A stretch of 47,071 bases of DNA from Gammaproteobacteria bacterium RIFOXYD12_FULL_61_37 (GCA_001801995.1 MGZB01000020.1:1-47071), one strand, 5' to 3'; counted from the stretch's first letter, positions 30,347 through 38,263 are shown. Numbers and translations are program-made. Notes: generated by a model not told the origin, from the sequence alone.

Positions 30347-30575
30347 CGTCCACCTCTCCCGTCGGGACAGGAAGAGGTTGATGTCCGGGGCCGTATCTGA
30401 CAATGCGCCCGCCTTCCATGCCGGTCACGACACGACCGGCCTCAACGGCATCACGGGCTGCTTTCTGGGTGGATTCCCTGAAAGCCGCCGCAATGACATC
30501 TGGCGGAAAGTCGGCGACATGTTTCTTTTTGCTCATGGTCAGGAGCTTAGACCTGCGGAATAATGTGGTCAACAT
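30330..30575 (-). CDS. Putative antitoxin partner of the zeta-like toxin (81 aa)
   Basis: It lies just upstream of and overlaps the toxin. The body MSKKKHVADFPPDVIAAAFR followed by ESTQKAARDAVEAGRVVTGM has the short, charged helix-plus-tail layout of small antitoxins found beside chromosomal zeta-like genes. It is not related to classical epsilon. GAGGATGCC supports the start at 30575; ATG 30536 (MSKKKH) is possible but lacks a clear ribosome-binding site. The antitoxin role is inferred from position. Confidence 0.65.
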   Translation of the reverse strand: MLTTLFRRSKLLTMSKKKHVADFPPDVIAAAFRESTQKAARDAVEAGRVVTGMEGGRIVRYGPGHQPLPVPTGEVDDAQAA

Positions 30576-30663
30576 GGCATCCTCTTCGTTGTAGAGCCTA
30601 CCGGGAGCCGCCCTTCAGGGCGATGATCCCGCTGGGGATTGTGTTACTTCCTCAATGGCGCAG

Positions 30664-30921
30664 TCAGGCCAGCTCAATCTCACTGGATGACTGGAGGATA
30701 TTGGTTATGCACCATAGCTCTTCGCCATAGCGCCCTCCCTGCTCAGGACGCTCCTCGTCGCCCAGGATGCGACCGATGACCGCAAACCAAGGGTCGCGGC
30801 CAGGGCATTCCTCCGAGGGGCATGCGCCGGTTTGCGCCAGCGCCACCATCTCCGCGATGGAAAGGTCTTCGTACTCCCTCCCGCAGGCGGTGCAGCAGGC
30901 GGGCGTTCCGTGGTTATCCAT
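30664..30921 (-). CDS. Small zinc-binding protein (85 aa)
   Basis: The ATG follows GCGAGGAGGCGGTCC. CCTACG near residue 9 and CPSEECPG near 34 give a two-knuckle zinc ribbon. The rest is acidic (GDEERPEQGGRYGEE). The start overlaps the upstream gene by 8 nt. Function is unknown; it may be a nucleic-acid or protein adaptor. Confidence 0.65.
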   Translation of the reverse strand: MDNHGTPACCTACGREYEDLSIAEMVALAQTGACPSEECPGRDPWFAVIGRILGDEERPEQGGRYGEELWCITNILQSSSEIELA

Positions 30922-31420
30922 GGACCGCCTCCTCGCCAGAGAAGCCGATGGTGCATTTCTGGGCCAGCGCCTGAATCAGCGCCAGCTCAAGCTCCGCCTG
31001 GGTAGCTCCCCGACGGACAGAGATCGGAACCTCAATGGTCTCGCCGTCTGGCGTTTCGAGGTAGCCCTTACGGGCTATCCACGCTGGCTGGTCAATCAGC
31101 TTGGCGTCGGCCGCGCTGTTGACCATATCTGCCAGACTTTGTCTTCCGCGAAGGAAGTCACGCGCGGCGTGACCTCCTTTTACGAAGGACGGGGACACGG
31201 CCAGTTCCTCCTCTCGGAGGTCGCGACCTTGCTCGTCCCTTACGGCAAGGACGCACAGCTCCTTGGATTCCGAGGAACCCATCAACCGTCCGTCGAATTC
31301 CTCCTGGTTGTCTGCGTCGAGCGCAAGCTCGACTAGCGCCTCGTCGGACAGATCCGTGTCCGACGGTACCGTTACGGTGCAGAAGGACGTAACGTCCCGC
31401 GCCACCCAAATTGTGATCAT
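30914..31420 (-). CDS. Protein of unknown function (168 aa)
   Basis: The ATG follows AGAGGAAGAGCC. An acidic N-terminal half (SDTDLSDEALVELALDADNQ) leads to a C-terminal half with a repeated beta pattern (WIARKGYLETPDGETIEV) and a helical end. No membrane segment, no recognised domain. It is one of a long series of small orphan genes between 30.6 and 38.6 kb with strong ribosome-binding sites and hairpin leaders. Confidence 0.65.
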   Translation of the reverse strand: MITIWVARDVTSFCTVTVPSDTDLSDEALVELALDADNQEEFDGRLMGSSESKELCVLAVRDEQGRDLREEELAVSPSFVKGGHAARDFLRGRQSLADMVNSAADAKLIDQPAWIARKGYLETPDGETIEVPISVRRGATQAELELALIQALAQKCTIGFSGEEAVHG

Positions 31421-31534
31421 GGCTCTTCCTCTTGCTTGAAGAAAAAACCCACCGAGAGCCGCCCATCAGGACGGCGATCCCGATGGGAATGGTTTGCGCT
31501 GTTCGGGCGGACTCGCGCTCGCCCGCTATTTCGA

Positions 31535-31762
31535 CTATCGGCCCCAGTCCCAGTCAATGGTCGAGTTCGGCAAAAGAATGCCGATCCTGACCGCAGAATC
31601 CTTTCCTGGACAGACCTTCCGCCATGCCAGCGATGGCATGCCGAGGTCGGTCTCGTAGCAGGGTCTAACCGCCACCTGGGTGGTGGTGGTGAGCCTGATC
31701 GCCGTCATCCCTGGGTACTGCTCGGCGAGCAATCTCCGGGCATCTTTTTGGGTCACGAGCAT
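31535..31762 (-). CDS. Small protein of unknown function (75 aa)
   Basis: The start at 31762 follows GGGAGGACCT; longer frames run into the leader. The product begins MLVTQKDARRLLAEQYPGMT and continues with a short beta-rich core (TTTTQVAVRPCYET). The leader has a perfect hairpin CCCGCT-GGGAGA / TCTCCC-AGCGGG, with possible loop pairing to the downstream GGCTCTC. No family is recognised. Confidence 0.6.
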   Translation of the reverse strand: MLVTQKDARRLLAEQYPGMTAIRLTTTTQVAVRPCYETDLGMPSLAWRKVCPGKDSAVRIGILLPNSTIDWDWGR

Positions 31763-31856
31763 AGGTCCTCCCGGACTTGTTTCGCCGGAGAGAGCCGATT
31801 CCCCGCTAGGGAGAAAAGGTCTCCCCAGCGGGTTGTGGTTAGTTTTGCGCGCACAC

Positions 31857-32186
31857 TTACGGGTATGCGCGTGCCAGTGTTCGGGCGTCGCCCATGAGGA
31901 CGACGCGCCCCGACGGCATGCACGCCTCGTAGACGTGACCGATCGTGCCGTCCTTTCTGGCGACCCAATCGGCGTGCGCCTGCTCATACAGCCCGAGCAT
32001 GCTCACGACCGCGCCGGACATCCACTTGCCATCCGGCTCAACATCGGCGGCAAGGGCCTCCTCGCGGAGGACGGAACGGAGGACGCTCAAGTGCGCGCCG
32101 CCGTCCGACTCGTCCACCATGGCCCCGGTTGCGTTTCCACGCAGCCGGTTTTTCCCCATGGTCACGGGGATCTTGATGGTAGTCAT
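31857..32186 (-). CDS. Protein of unknown function (109 aa)
   Basis: The ATG follows GAGAGGGTAGCGGC, 4 nt from the stop of the upstream gene. The product has a basic start (MTTIKIPVTMGKNRLRGNAT), an acidic helix (LREEALAADVEPDGKWM) and the ending RVVLMGDARTLARAYP. No domain is recognised. It is coupled to the 222-aa gene. Confidence 0.6.
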   Translation of the reverse strand: MTTIKIPVTMGKNRLRGNATGAMVDESDGGAHLSVLRSVLREEALAADVEPDGKWMSGAVVSMLGLYEQAHADWVARKDGTIGHVYEACMPSGRVVLMGDARTLARAYP

Positions 32187-32190
32187 GCCG

Positions 32191-32859
32191 CTACCCTCTC
32201 GGATAACAGCAGGTTGCGCCCATCATGAAGGCCACCCAAAGATGGGCGTCCCCTTCAGACTTGAATCGGGCGTGTACCTTGCCGTCCGCAAGCACGGCGG
32301 CGGCATATCCTTTGGTCTTTCTTTCGCGCTCCACCGTGAAGCGCGGCTGGTGGTACTTTTGGTACCTGTACAGCTCCTTGCAATCGCTCGCCCGGACGAT
32401 CCGGACGATGCAGTGATCCAGCATCGCCGGGCCGCCGCTCTTTCCTTCTTCGACCATCAGAGGGACCTTCATGAGCCCGGTGGATCGACCGATCCTACCG
32501 AGCACGTCCGATTCCTCCAGCCAATCCCTTCCGGTCTCCGCATCTCCGAGGAAGACGCGGAGTTTGGTGCCGCTCTTGCGAGCGGCATCCAGGATCTTGC
32601 GCACCTTTTCAGGTGTGCGGGGATCGAACCAGGTCCCCAGATCCTTCTTGCTTGCCGCAAGAAGGGCGAGGAGCCGGCTGCGCTTTTCCATGACGGAAAG
32701 CGCTCCGCGCTCCTCATTGAGGGGGGCTAGGTCGGGCTGACCCAGCCTGTCCGCCAATGTGCGCGTCTCGCGCATGGCGTTATCGAATCCCATGCAGCTA
32801 TAGCCGCATGGGGAATGCAGGACATACAAGCCCTGCTCTTGATTAATTGAGATTTCCAT
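32191..32859 (-). CDS. Protein of unknown function (222 aa), first gene behind promoter 7
   Basis: The start at 32859 (MEISINQEQGLYVLHSPCGY) follows GGAGGGGAC. A much longer open frame upstream runs through the promoter and is rejected. The N-terminal part has CGYSCMGFDNAMRETRTLA; the middle is helical, with FDPRTPEKVRKILDAARKS; the C-terminal part is beta-rich (CIVRIVRASDCKELYRY, GDAHLWVAFMMGATCC). No known family is evident. The leader is about 185 nt from the predicted transcription start. Confidence 0.65.
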   Translation of the reverse strand: MEISINQEQGLYVLHSPCGYSCMGFDNAMRETRTLADRLGQPDLAPLNEERGALSVMEKRSRLLALLAASKKDLGTWFDPRTPEKVRKILDAARKSGTKLRVFLGDAETGRDWLEESDVLGRIGRSTGLMKVPLMVEEGKSGGPAMLDHCIVRIVRASDCKELYRYQKYHQPRFTVERERKTKGYAAAVLADGKVHARFKSEGDAHLWVAFMMGATCCYPRG

Positions 32860-33050
32860 GTCCCCTCCTGCGGGGTTATGCCGGGAGAGAACCGATTCCC
32901 CGCAGGGGAGAAAGGGATCTCCCTGGCGGGTCAAGTTTGTGCCACCAGATGGTGGCGGTTTGCGCTGGGTCGTAGGCCAGCACCTATTTTTGCCCGAGGG
33001 CAAGAAAACCTTGCAGCAGCCACTGAGGAAGTGGCTCTTGGAAGGACTCC

Positions 33051-33108
33051 AGGTTATCGGGATTTTTTTGCGACGGATCGTGGAATAACCCGGTTCTGTC
33101 CGGTTATT
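33051..33108 (-). promoter_or_regulatory. Inverted-repeat promoter 7
   Basis: The repeat is at 33084-33108 (AATAACCCGGTT / CCGGTTATT). The -10-like TAACCT (33056-33051) is at the family spacing. The 190-nt leader to the gene at 32859 contains an AGCCACT/AGTGGCT hairpin and the block TTGCCCTCGGGCAA, also seen behind promoter 8. Confidence 0.6.
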
Positions 33109-33118
33109 CGGTGCAGGA

Positions 33119-33144
33119 GAGAAACACCGCCCCTTTCGGGGCGG
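33119..33144 (-). terminator. Terminator of the 36.8-33.1 kb unit
   Basis: On the minus strand, CCGCCCC-GAAA-GGGGCGG followed by TGTTTCTCTCC lies just past the stop at 33153 and before promoter 7. The T-run is broken, so it may be only a moderate intrinsic terminator. Confidence 0.6.
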
Positions 33145-33152
33145 GTTCGGGT

Positions 33153-33476
33153 TCAAAGACGGAGCAGCCTTGCGGCGTAGGAATCCGCAACGACGGCATC
33201 CACCCCTCTGGCGAACTCCTCGACCAAATTGGCCAGGGTGTCGCCATGGGACGACTGCGGGATCGGAGTGGCATGGGACGCAAGGACGTTGCGCCCCTCG
33301 CTCTGATAGTCTCCTGACAGAAACAGCTTGTCGGAGTGCGGTCCGAAGTCCATCAGATAGGCGAGCGCCGCCTTGGGGCCTACGGCGGTTTGAAATATCT
33401 TGCTCGCAATGGCTGCGCCGTCTTCGGCGAACCACCCAAGCTCTATCAGGCGTTTGGTGATCTCGGCATGGATCAT
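33153..33476 (-). CDS. Protein of unknown function (107 aa)
   Basis: The ATG follows GCAAGGAGGGCGGC and overlaps the upstream stop (ATGA). It begins MIHAEITKRLIELGWFAEDG, a helix that could be a small DNA- or protein-binding start, and continues with AAIASKIFQTAVGPKAALAY and an acidic VEEFARGVDAVV. No family is recognised. Confidence 0.6.
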   Translation of the reverse strand: MIHAEITKRLIELGWFAEDGAAIASKIFQTAVGPKAALAYLMDFGPHSDKLFLSGDYQSEGRNVLASHATPIPQSSHGDTLANLVEEFARGVDAVVADSYAARLLRL

Positions 33477-33754
33477 GCCGCCCTCCTTGCGCCTGTCTCT
33501 GCGCCAAAATTGATGGCACGCAGGCGTGCCATTTCGACTTCGGGCCTCTGGATACAGATGCCCACCTGCTCCAGAACGCGGCGCAGGAGCCGCGCGGTTT
33601 CTGCGAACCCCGCCCGCTCCGCGCTGGATTCCAGTGAGCGGATGCGGGCGGCGGCTGTTCTCCAGTGCCTCTCGGCGCCTCCTGCGTGGAAGGCGGACAG
33701 GAGAATGCCGGTAGCGACATCCTCATGGCGCGCCATCGTTTTAACCGGGTCCAT
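33473..33754 (-). CDS. Small helical protein (93 aa)
   Basis: The ATG follows AAAGGAGGTCCT. The whole protein reads as amphipathic helices rich in Ala/Arg/Glu (TAAARIRSLESSAERAGFAE, RLLRRVLEQVG). A GC-rich double hairpin (CCCCGC/GCGGGG around ACGGC-TAAA-GCCGT) precedes the ribosome-binding site. Unknown function. Confidence 0.6.
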   Translation of the reverse strand: MDPVKTMARHEDVATGILLSAFHAGGAERHWRTAAARIRSLESSAERAGFAETARLLRRVLEQVGICIQRPEVEMARLRAINFGAETGARRAA

Positions 33755-33823
33755 AGGACCTCCTTTTTTTGTCTCTGACCCCGCCGGGACGGCGTTTAGC
33801 CGTGCCCTGCGGGGAGGGTGGTT

Positions 33824-34480
33824 TCAGAACTCCAGCACGCCCATTTCGACCAAGATCTCCCTGATCTCGTCGAAGGTGCCGGTATTACTGGATGCTGCGG
33901 CACACCGGACGCGCTCCTGGTCAATCTCATTGGCCAGTTCCTCCGCCATGGCTGAGAACGACATCCCCCGCGAATTTGCGACTCGCAATGAGTACGCTTG
34001 CAGGACGCTCTCTATGTCACGAGGAGTCACCTCGCGGCTGATCTCATGGCTGATCGCGGCATTCTTAATCGCTCGGCTATGACAGCCCGAGCAGTAGTAC
34101 GGCTCGTCCTTGCCGAAGCGCGTAAGCAGCGACCCGCACGGCAGCATGCCGTCGTTCGTGCCTTCGACGTGCGTCATCGCTCCGCAGCCGCCGTTCTGCC
34201 TGTCCTGGTGCGGGGCGGCGCGGTAGGACACGTACCCGCGAATCCGCGAGTCCCTACTTGAGGAGTGCTCGCGAATCACGGGGTCTACTCCGTGGGCCGA
34301 CTTGAACGCTTTGAAAAAGGTGCTCAGGTCGCAGTCCTCCTCCAGAAACGCCATGTCGCCTCGCTGATAGCTGTACGGCGTGATTAGCGCCGCGATCCCC
34401 AGCTTTCCCAGGACGGTCTTCTTGACCGCCAGCCACCCGTGGCCTGGGTCGGAGTAAAAATCGAAGGCTTTGGTTTTCAT
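33824..34480 (-). CDS. Protein of unknown function (218 aa)
   Basis: The start at 34480 (MKTKAFDFYSDPGHGWLAVK) follows GGAGGCCAAGGC and overlaps the upstream stop. The N-terminal 90 residues resemble a compact alpha/beta domain (ALITPYSYQRGDMAFLEEDC). The middle carries two cysteine pairs (GGCGAMTH and YYCSGCHSRAI), and the C-terminal third is acidic and helical. I suspect a phage/plasmid-type accessory protein but cannot name a family. Confidence 0.65.
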   Translation of the reverse strand: MKTKAFDFYSDPGHGWLAVKKTVLGKLGIAALITPYSYQRGDMAFLEEDCDLSTFFKAFKSAHGVDPVIREHSSSRDSRIRGYVSYRAAPHQDRQNGGCGAMTHVEGTNDGMLPCGSLLTRFGKDEPYYCSGCHSRAIKNAAISHEISREVTPRDIESVLQAYSLRVANSRGMSFSAMAEELANEIDQERVRCAAASSNTGTFDEIREILVEMGVLEF

Positions 34481-34779
34481 GCCTTGGCCTCCTCTTTTTC
34501 CTCGTTGCCGTCGATCAGCGACCCATCCGGGTCGTAGTCCGCCCAGATGCCGCCGTCTTCCGGCAGGGAGTCGTTGCTGGCGACGGTGACCAACCACTCC
34601 TCGAAGGAGCTGTCGGCCTTGCCCACAACCTCACCGCCGCAGTGATCGCAGATCACTTGGGCGATGCCGGTCATGAACGCCGAAAAACTCTCGGTGGAAT
34701 CGAGCTGGTTTGTCGCGCCGCGCCCCACAAGGAGGCTGGTGACGATCTCGGCGAGATCGCCGTTGCTGATTTGTTTCAT
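34477..34779 (-). CDS. Acidic protein of unknown function (100 aa)
   Basis: The start at 34779 (MKQISNGDLAEIVTSLLVGR) follows AAGGAAGAGCC. A CDHCGGE motif near residue 43 holds a CxxC pair. The C-terminus is strongly acidic (IWADYDPDGSLIDGNEEKEE). It overlaps the next gene by 4 nt. The leader hairpin has the CACCGGGA/TCCCGGTG type. Confidence 0.65.
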   Translation of the reverse strand: MKQISNGDLAEIVTSLLVGRGATNQLDSTESFSAFMTGIAQVICDHCGGEVVGKADSSFEEWLVTVASNDSLPEDGGIWADYDPDGSLIDGNEEKEEAKA

Positions 34780-34891
34780 GGCTCTTCCTTTTGGAAAGAA
34801 CCACCGGGACGCCCATCGGGACGGAAATCCCGGTGGGGAGGTTGTTGAAGCGTGGCCACACTGAGTGGCCACGAAGAAGAGACGGTCTCGC

Positions 34892-35185
34892 CTACAGGCA
34901 GAAGTCCGTCAGGGCGCAGGCGAACAGGAGTGTTGGAAACGACTCGCTGTCCTCCTTGCCCTGTGCCCGTGCTTCGTATACGGGCATGCCTACGACGCGG
35001 TAGTTGACGTGAACGTTGTCTCGGAGCCCAAAAAAGCGGATCGAGACGATTTGCCCGACACTGAACTCAGGACAGCTCGTGATTGCTCTCGCGATCCGTG
35101 CCGTTCTGAATAGCCGCCACTTTCCGGGATCGGCGTCGTAGTCCGGCGGGGTTTCCTTTGCGCCTTGGAGCGTGTTCTTTTTCAT
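34892..35185 (-). CDS. Small protein of unknown function (97 aa)
   Basis: The ATG follows AAGGAGCTTGCTGC, overlapping the upstream stop. A basic N-terminus, then a beta-rich stretch (FSVGQIVSIRFFGLRDNVHV, NYRVVGMPVYEAR) that could be a small SH3-like or OB-like barrel; this is inferred only from the strand pattern. Confidence 0.6.
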   Translation of the reverse strand: MKKNTLQGAKETPPDYDADPGKWRLFRTARIARAITSCPEFSVGQIVSIRFFGLRDNVHVNYRVVGMPVYEARAQGKEDSESFPTLLFACALTDFCL

Positions 35186-35457
35186 GCAGCAAGCTCCTTG
35201 ATCGCGCCCTGGTACACGGCAAAACAGGTAACCTGCCTGCCGTTTCCCGCGAGGATCGACCAGACTTCCGCTCCTGGAGAGCCGACGACACGGGTGTTGT
35301 TGCAGCGAACGCCGGTATAGGTCGCCCGCTTGGTTTTGAAGGTGCCGACGGCGATATCCTCATGCGAGGAGATGCCTTCGACCTTGAACGCCTTGCCCTT
35401 CACGGTGAAGAGAGGGCCTTTGGTTGCTACCAGCGCTCTGAGCTGTATGCTGCTCAT
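35182..35457 (-). CDS. Small beta-rich protein (91 aa)
   Basis: The ATG follows GGGGGTGCGCG and overlaps the upstream stop. Short beta strands predominate (QLRALVATKGPLFTVKGKAF, VGTFKTKRATYTGVRCNNTR, AEVWSILAGNGRQVTCFAVY). It is soluble, lightly basic, and unrecognised. It is coupled on both sides in the four-gene run from 36334 to 34892. Confidence 0.6.
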   Translation of the reverse strand: MSSIQLRALVATKGPLFTVKGKAFKVEGISSHEDIAVGTFKTKRATYTGVRCNNTRVVGSPGAEVWSILAGNGRQVTCFAVYQGAIKELAA

Positions 35458-35951
35458 CGCGCACCCCCGTTCAATTCGGACAACAGATCCTCATCGTTTA
35501 GGTGCTCATAGCCCGGAACCGGTTGGCGAAGCGCCTCGCGGTATTCGGCATGCCGGGCAAGAGCAACGATGCCGTAGCCAAAAGCCTCGGCTGTCGATGC
35601 CGAGCCATCCATTTTTTCGGATGCGGACAGGAAGGTCCGGTAGGCATTGCGCGCAGGATCGCGGCATGACGCCCACTCGGCGTCGATTATCGGACCACGT
35701 GCCTCGTTCCGACCAATGCCCAGGATGTAGCACGTTTCTGCTGGCAGATCGGGAAACGCCAGCCCCCAAAGGCATTGGTTTCTCCTGTCGAAGCGCCCGT
35801 CACTAATCATGGCGAAGCGCCCTACATAATCGACGGACTGGTCATCCTCCAGCTCAGGACGTTCACGCAGACAAGCATTGTTGCAGCGCGCCTTGAACGC
35901 CTCCACGGACTCGTCCGCGTGGCGTGTGACGGTTTCCAGTATCTTTGCCAT
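35454..35951 (-). CDS. Protein of unknown function (165 aa)
   Basis: ATG 35951 follows GGGAGGATGCGTG and overlaps the upstream stop; a GTG one codon earlier is possible. It is acidic with scattered aromatics (RRNQCLWGLAFPDLPAETCY) and an amphipathic C-terminal helix. No domain is recognised. Confidence 0.6.
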   Translation of the reverse strand: MAKILETVTRHADESVEAFKARCNNACLRERPELEDDQSVDYVGRFAMISDGRFDRRNQCLWGLAFPDLPAETCYILGIGRNEARGPIIDAEWASCRDPARNAYRTFLSASEKMDGSASTAEAFGYGIVALARHAEYREALRQPVPGYEHLNDEDLLSELNGGAR

Positions 35952-36334
35952 CACGCATCCTCCCTGGACATCTCAATGCGTTCCCGCATCTCGTTGGCGA
36001 AGTCCGAGGGCTCCATGAGCCCGTAACGTGCCATGCGAGAAGGGATGTCCTCCAGAGAGAGGTCTCCGCTCTCGATGCGGGCCAGCAGGTGGTCAGCGAT
36101 TTCATCCTCGGTGAGTTCCGGTGCGAATTGCGCCACCGGAATGTCACGGGTCAGATTGCAGTCCAGGGCGCCTTGATCATCAATGCCCTGCCCCCTCAAG
36201 TGCCCGGTCAGGCCTTTGAGGAGCAGGTCCAGCCCGGAACCGTTTGGAGCGGCAATCTCGTCGAAGGGAAATCCAACATAGAGATCCCGTAGGGCTGCTG
36301 CTGCCAGCAGGAGGAGTTGGCGATCCTTATTCAT
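35951..36334 (-). CDS. Acidic helical protein (127 aa)
   Basis: The start at 36334 (MNKDRQLLLLAAAALRDLYV) follows GGAGGTGTCCG and overlaps the upstream gene by 8 nt. The product is acidic and helical (LTEDEIADHLLARIESGDLS, PSDFANEMRERIEMSRED). It has no membrane segment; the Leu/Ala-rich start looks amphipathic. No family is recognised. Confidence 0.6.
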   Translation of the reverse strand: MNKDRQLLLLAAAALRDLYVGFPFDEIAAPNGSGLDLLLKGLTGHLRGQGIDDQGALDCNLTRDIPVAQFAPELTEDEIADHLLARIESGDLSLEDIPSRMARYGLMEPSDFANEMRERIEMSREDA

Positions 36335-36791
36335 CGGACACCTCCTCTCCATCCTCCTCGATCTTTTCGATCAGGTAGTCCGCGCCCGCGCCCGGGGCGA
36401 AGAACAGCCTACCGTTCGACCAGCGGAAGTCGCTGGACTCGCCGAGGTCTTTCTCGCCTTCCTGGACGACCTTCAGAAGAAGGTCCATGTCGATGCTCTC
36501 GGTTTCCACCCCCCAGTCGCAGTTCTTGGGGTGTGCCTCGACCCAGAATGCCCCGTGCGCCATGACGCGCAGGGAATCGCCTTGGATGCGCAGAGCCTCC
36601 TCTCTGTCCCAGCGGAGGTAGTACGTAACGCTTACGGACTCCAGTCCGTTTTCTTGGCACACCCGGAGGAGCCGGGTGAGATTGTCGATCAGCGCCTGAT
36701 CTGCGGTCAGAACCGCGTAATCAGAGCCGTCGGCAAACTCGTTGGTGGCGTGGGCCGCTACCACGAGTTCGAGGGGCTTGGGGGTATTCAT
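36327..36791 (-). CDS. Acidic protein of unknown function (154 aa)
   Basis: The ATG follows TTAGGAGGCACCG, just after a pseudoknot leader. It has an alternating alpha/beta pattern (NGLESVSVTYYLRWDREEAL, RIQGDSLRVMAHGAFWVEAH) and a strongly acidic C-terminus (LIEKIEEDGEEVSDE). It is the first gene of the run 36791-33153. Confidence 0.65.
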   Translation of the reverse strand: MNTPKPLELVVAAHATNEFADGSDYAVLTADQALIDNLTRLLRVCQENGLESVSVTYYLRWDREEALRIQGDSLRVMAHGAFWVEAHPKNCDWGVETESIDMDLLLKVVQEGEKDLGESSDFRWSNGRLFFAPGAGADYLIEKIEEDGEEVSDE

Positions 36792-36812
36792 CGGTGCCTC
36801 CTAAGCAAGGAA

Positions 36813-36847
36813 ACACCAGCGCCCCAGAGGGAGCAATGGTGTCCCTC
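36813..36847 (-). promoter_or_regulatory. Leader pseudoknot before the 154-aa gene
   Basis: Stem 1 GAGGGA/TCCCTC; its loop CACCA pairs with TGGTG 14-19 nt downstream, then comes GGAGG. The outer GCC/GGC extends stem 1. Confidence 0.55.
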
Positions 36848-36899
36848 GCAGGCTGTAGATTTACGGTGACGTTTGGGGATGCCCGATAACCGGGCAGAA

Positions 36900-37301
36900 T
36901 CAGGCGAAAAGGAGCTTGATGATCATCGCGGAATTGAGCGCAATCAGCGTACCCATCATCCATTTGATCAATGTGATATCGCTTTTCACGCCGTCGATCT
37001 TGCTTTCAAGATCCATTTTCACGGTGCCGAGCCTGTCCTCTATGTCCGCCTTTACGACGTTCAGCTTGCCTTCAAGATCCATTTTCACGATGCCGAGCTT
37101 GGCCTCTATGTCCGCCTTGGCGGCATCTATCTTCACAAGAAGATTTCGCTCAGACGAAAGAAGATCGCGCGGAAACGTGACCGCCTTGCCTAGCACATCC
37201 GCCAGCAACTTGGACTGTTGCTCTGCCTGCGCGACCGGCATGCCAGTCGTTTCAAGCTTTTTCGCATAGTCGAGCGTGTCGAATGGAATGCTCATAGCCA
37301 T
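36900..37301 (-). CDS. CCDC90/DUF1640-like coiled-coil membrane protein (133 aa)
   Basis: The N-terminal DTLDYAKKLETTGMPVAQAEQ block, the long coiled coil and the single C-terminal membrane helix (WMMGTLIALNSAMIIKLLF) match the DUF1640/CCDC90 layout. The coiled coil is built of near-identical 18-residue units (KADIEAKLGIVKMDLEGKL and KADIEDRLGTVKMDLESK), visible as DNA repeats at 37010-37100. The start at 37301 has AAGG 13 nt upstream. An 18-bp palindrome (AAAGGGGCG/CGCCCCTTT) lies in its leader. It should be anchored in the inner membrane as an oligomer. Confidence 0.8.
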   Translation of the reverse strand: MAMSIPFDTLDYAKKLETTGMPVAQAEQQSKLLADVLGKAVTFPRDLLSSERNLLVKIDAAKADIEAKLGIVKMDLEGKLNVVKADIEDRLGTVKMDLESKIDGVKSDITLIKWMMGTLIALNSAMIIKLLFA

Positions 37302-37391
37302 ATTTCGTTACCTTGGTTGGGTTAATAGTAGCCCAAAATGAAGGCACGCCCAAAGGGGCGCGCCCCTTTAGGGATATGTTTTGTCCGGGTC

Positions 37392-37649
37392 TCAGCCCTC
37401 CAGTCGCAGTGCGGCGTTCTTGCCGACTACGCCCATGGACTGCATGTACTCCAGCAGCCCGCAGACATCCTTTCCGTGGCGCATCCAGCCGTCTTCGACG
37501 AGCCAAAGCCCGTCGTCGCTGGGACGGCCTGTCTCTTCGTCCTCGCTAGAGAACGCGAAGACCTCTTTCCCGCCCGCGTCATCGACGTGGGCTTTGAAGA
37601 TGCCCCGTTCGTCGAGATCGACGACCAGGGTTAGAGACTGCTTGCTCAT
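37392..37649 (-). CDS. Small acidic protein (85 aa)
   Basis: The start at 37649 (MSKQSLTLVVDLDERGIFKA) follows CAGGAGGCACC. It has a short beta hairpin at the N-terminus (LTLVVDLDERGIFKAHVDD), an acidic SSEDEETGRPSDDG loop and a helical end. The leader has a GCGGG/CCCGC stem whose CATCAG loop pairs with CTGGTG downstream. Unknown family. Confidence 0.6.
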   Translation of the reverse strand: MSKQSLTLVVDLDERGIFKAHVDDAGGKEVFAFSSEDEETGRPSDDGLWLVEDGWMRHGKDVCGLLEYMQSMGVVGKNAALRLEG

Positions 37650-37725
37650 GGTGCCTCCTGAGCGAAAGCGCGAAGGCACCAGCGATCCCTTGCGGGGCAC
37701 TGATGTCCCGCGCGGGTTGGGTGGC

Positions 37726-37968
37726 TTAGCCCTTCCTGAGCTGCCGGTAATAGAGAAAAACCGGCAGACTCAGGGCAAACCAAATCCACCACGGAACTTG
37801 CTCTGCGCCAGATTGGGCTTGGCGCAGCAGGTCAACGCCACTGATCCAGGTCTGGAACGCCATGCCCAGGAATCCCTGGAACAGCATTCCGGACCAGAAG
37901 GCGCGGGTGAGGAGCCTGTCCTGGTTGACCAGAACCAGCGCGGTCAGGTTGTCACGGGCGTCACTCAT
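37726..37968 (-). CDS. Small membrane protein (80 aa)
   Basis: The ATG (37968) overlaps the stop of the upstream gene by 8 nt, so translation is coupled. Hydrophobic segments cover about residues 24-42 (FWSGMLFQGFLGMAFQTWI) and 58-72 (VPWWIWFALSLPVFLYY). The C-terminus is basic (RQLRKG). Unknown function. Confidence 0.6.
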   Translation of the reverse strand: MSDARDNLTALVLVNQDRLLTRAFWSGMLFQGFLGMAFQTWISGVDLLRQAQSGAEQVPWWIWFALSLPVFLYYRQLRKG

Positions 37969-38263
37969 GACCCGTGATCCCGTGCTTGTGAAGCCTTTGG
38001 CAGGCTTCGTTCCAGAGAAAGGCATAGAGCCCTTCTCCGTCGGCATCGAGCTGCCCCGCATCGCCGATCTCAATGGCGATGTCGCCGCTGCCGTCGTCCC
38101 GGGGGGCGACGGGGACCTCCCACTTCATCCCGTGCCCGTCTTCGCACAGGATCGTCGCGGCAAGGCAATCGGGGTCAGAGAGATCCCATTCCACCGAAAC
38201 GCTCTTCATGTACTCGTCGCAGTACATGAAAACGAATTCCTCCACGCCGGACTTGAAGCTCAT
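37961..38263 (-). CDS. Acidic protein of unknown function (100 aa)
   Basis: The start at 38263 (MSFKSGVEEFVFMYCDEYMK) follows CGGGAGGGGGT and overlaps the upstream stop. It looks beta-rich (SVSVEWDLSDPDCLAATILC, MKWEVPVAPRDDGSGDIAIE) with an acidic middle. No family is recognised. Confidence 0.6.
   Translation of the reverse strand: MSFKSGVEEFVFMYCDEYMKSVSVEWDLSDPDCLAATILCEDGHGMKWEVPVAPRDDGSGDIAIEIGDAGQLDADGEGLYAFLWNEACQRLHKHGITGHE

Noticed and set aside
32860-33726. A 511-aa leftward frame covering promoter 7
   Set aside because: The N-terminal extension is low-complexity Arg/Pro/Ser translation of leader, terminator and the opposite frames of two coupled genes. GGAGG and a typical start are at 32859.
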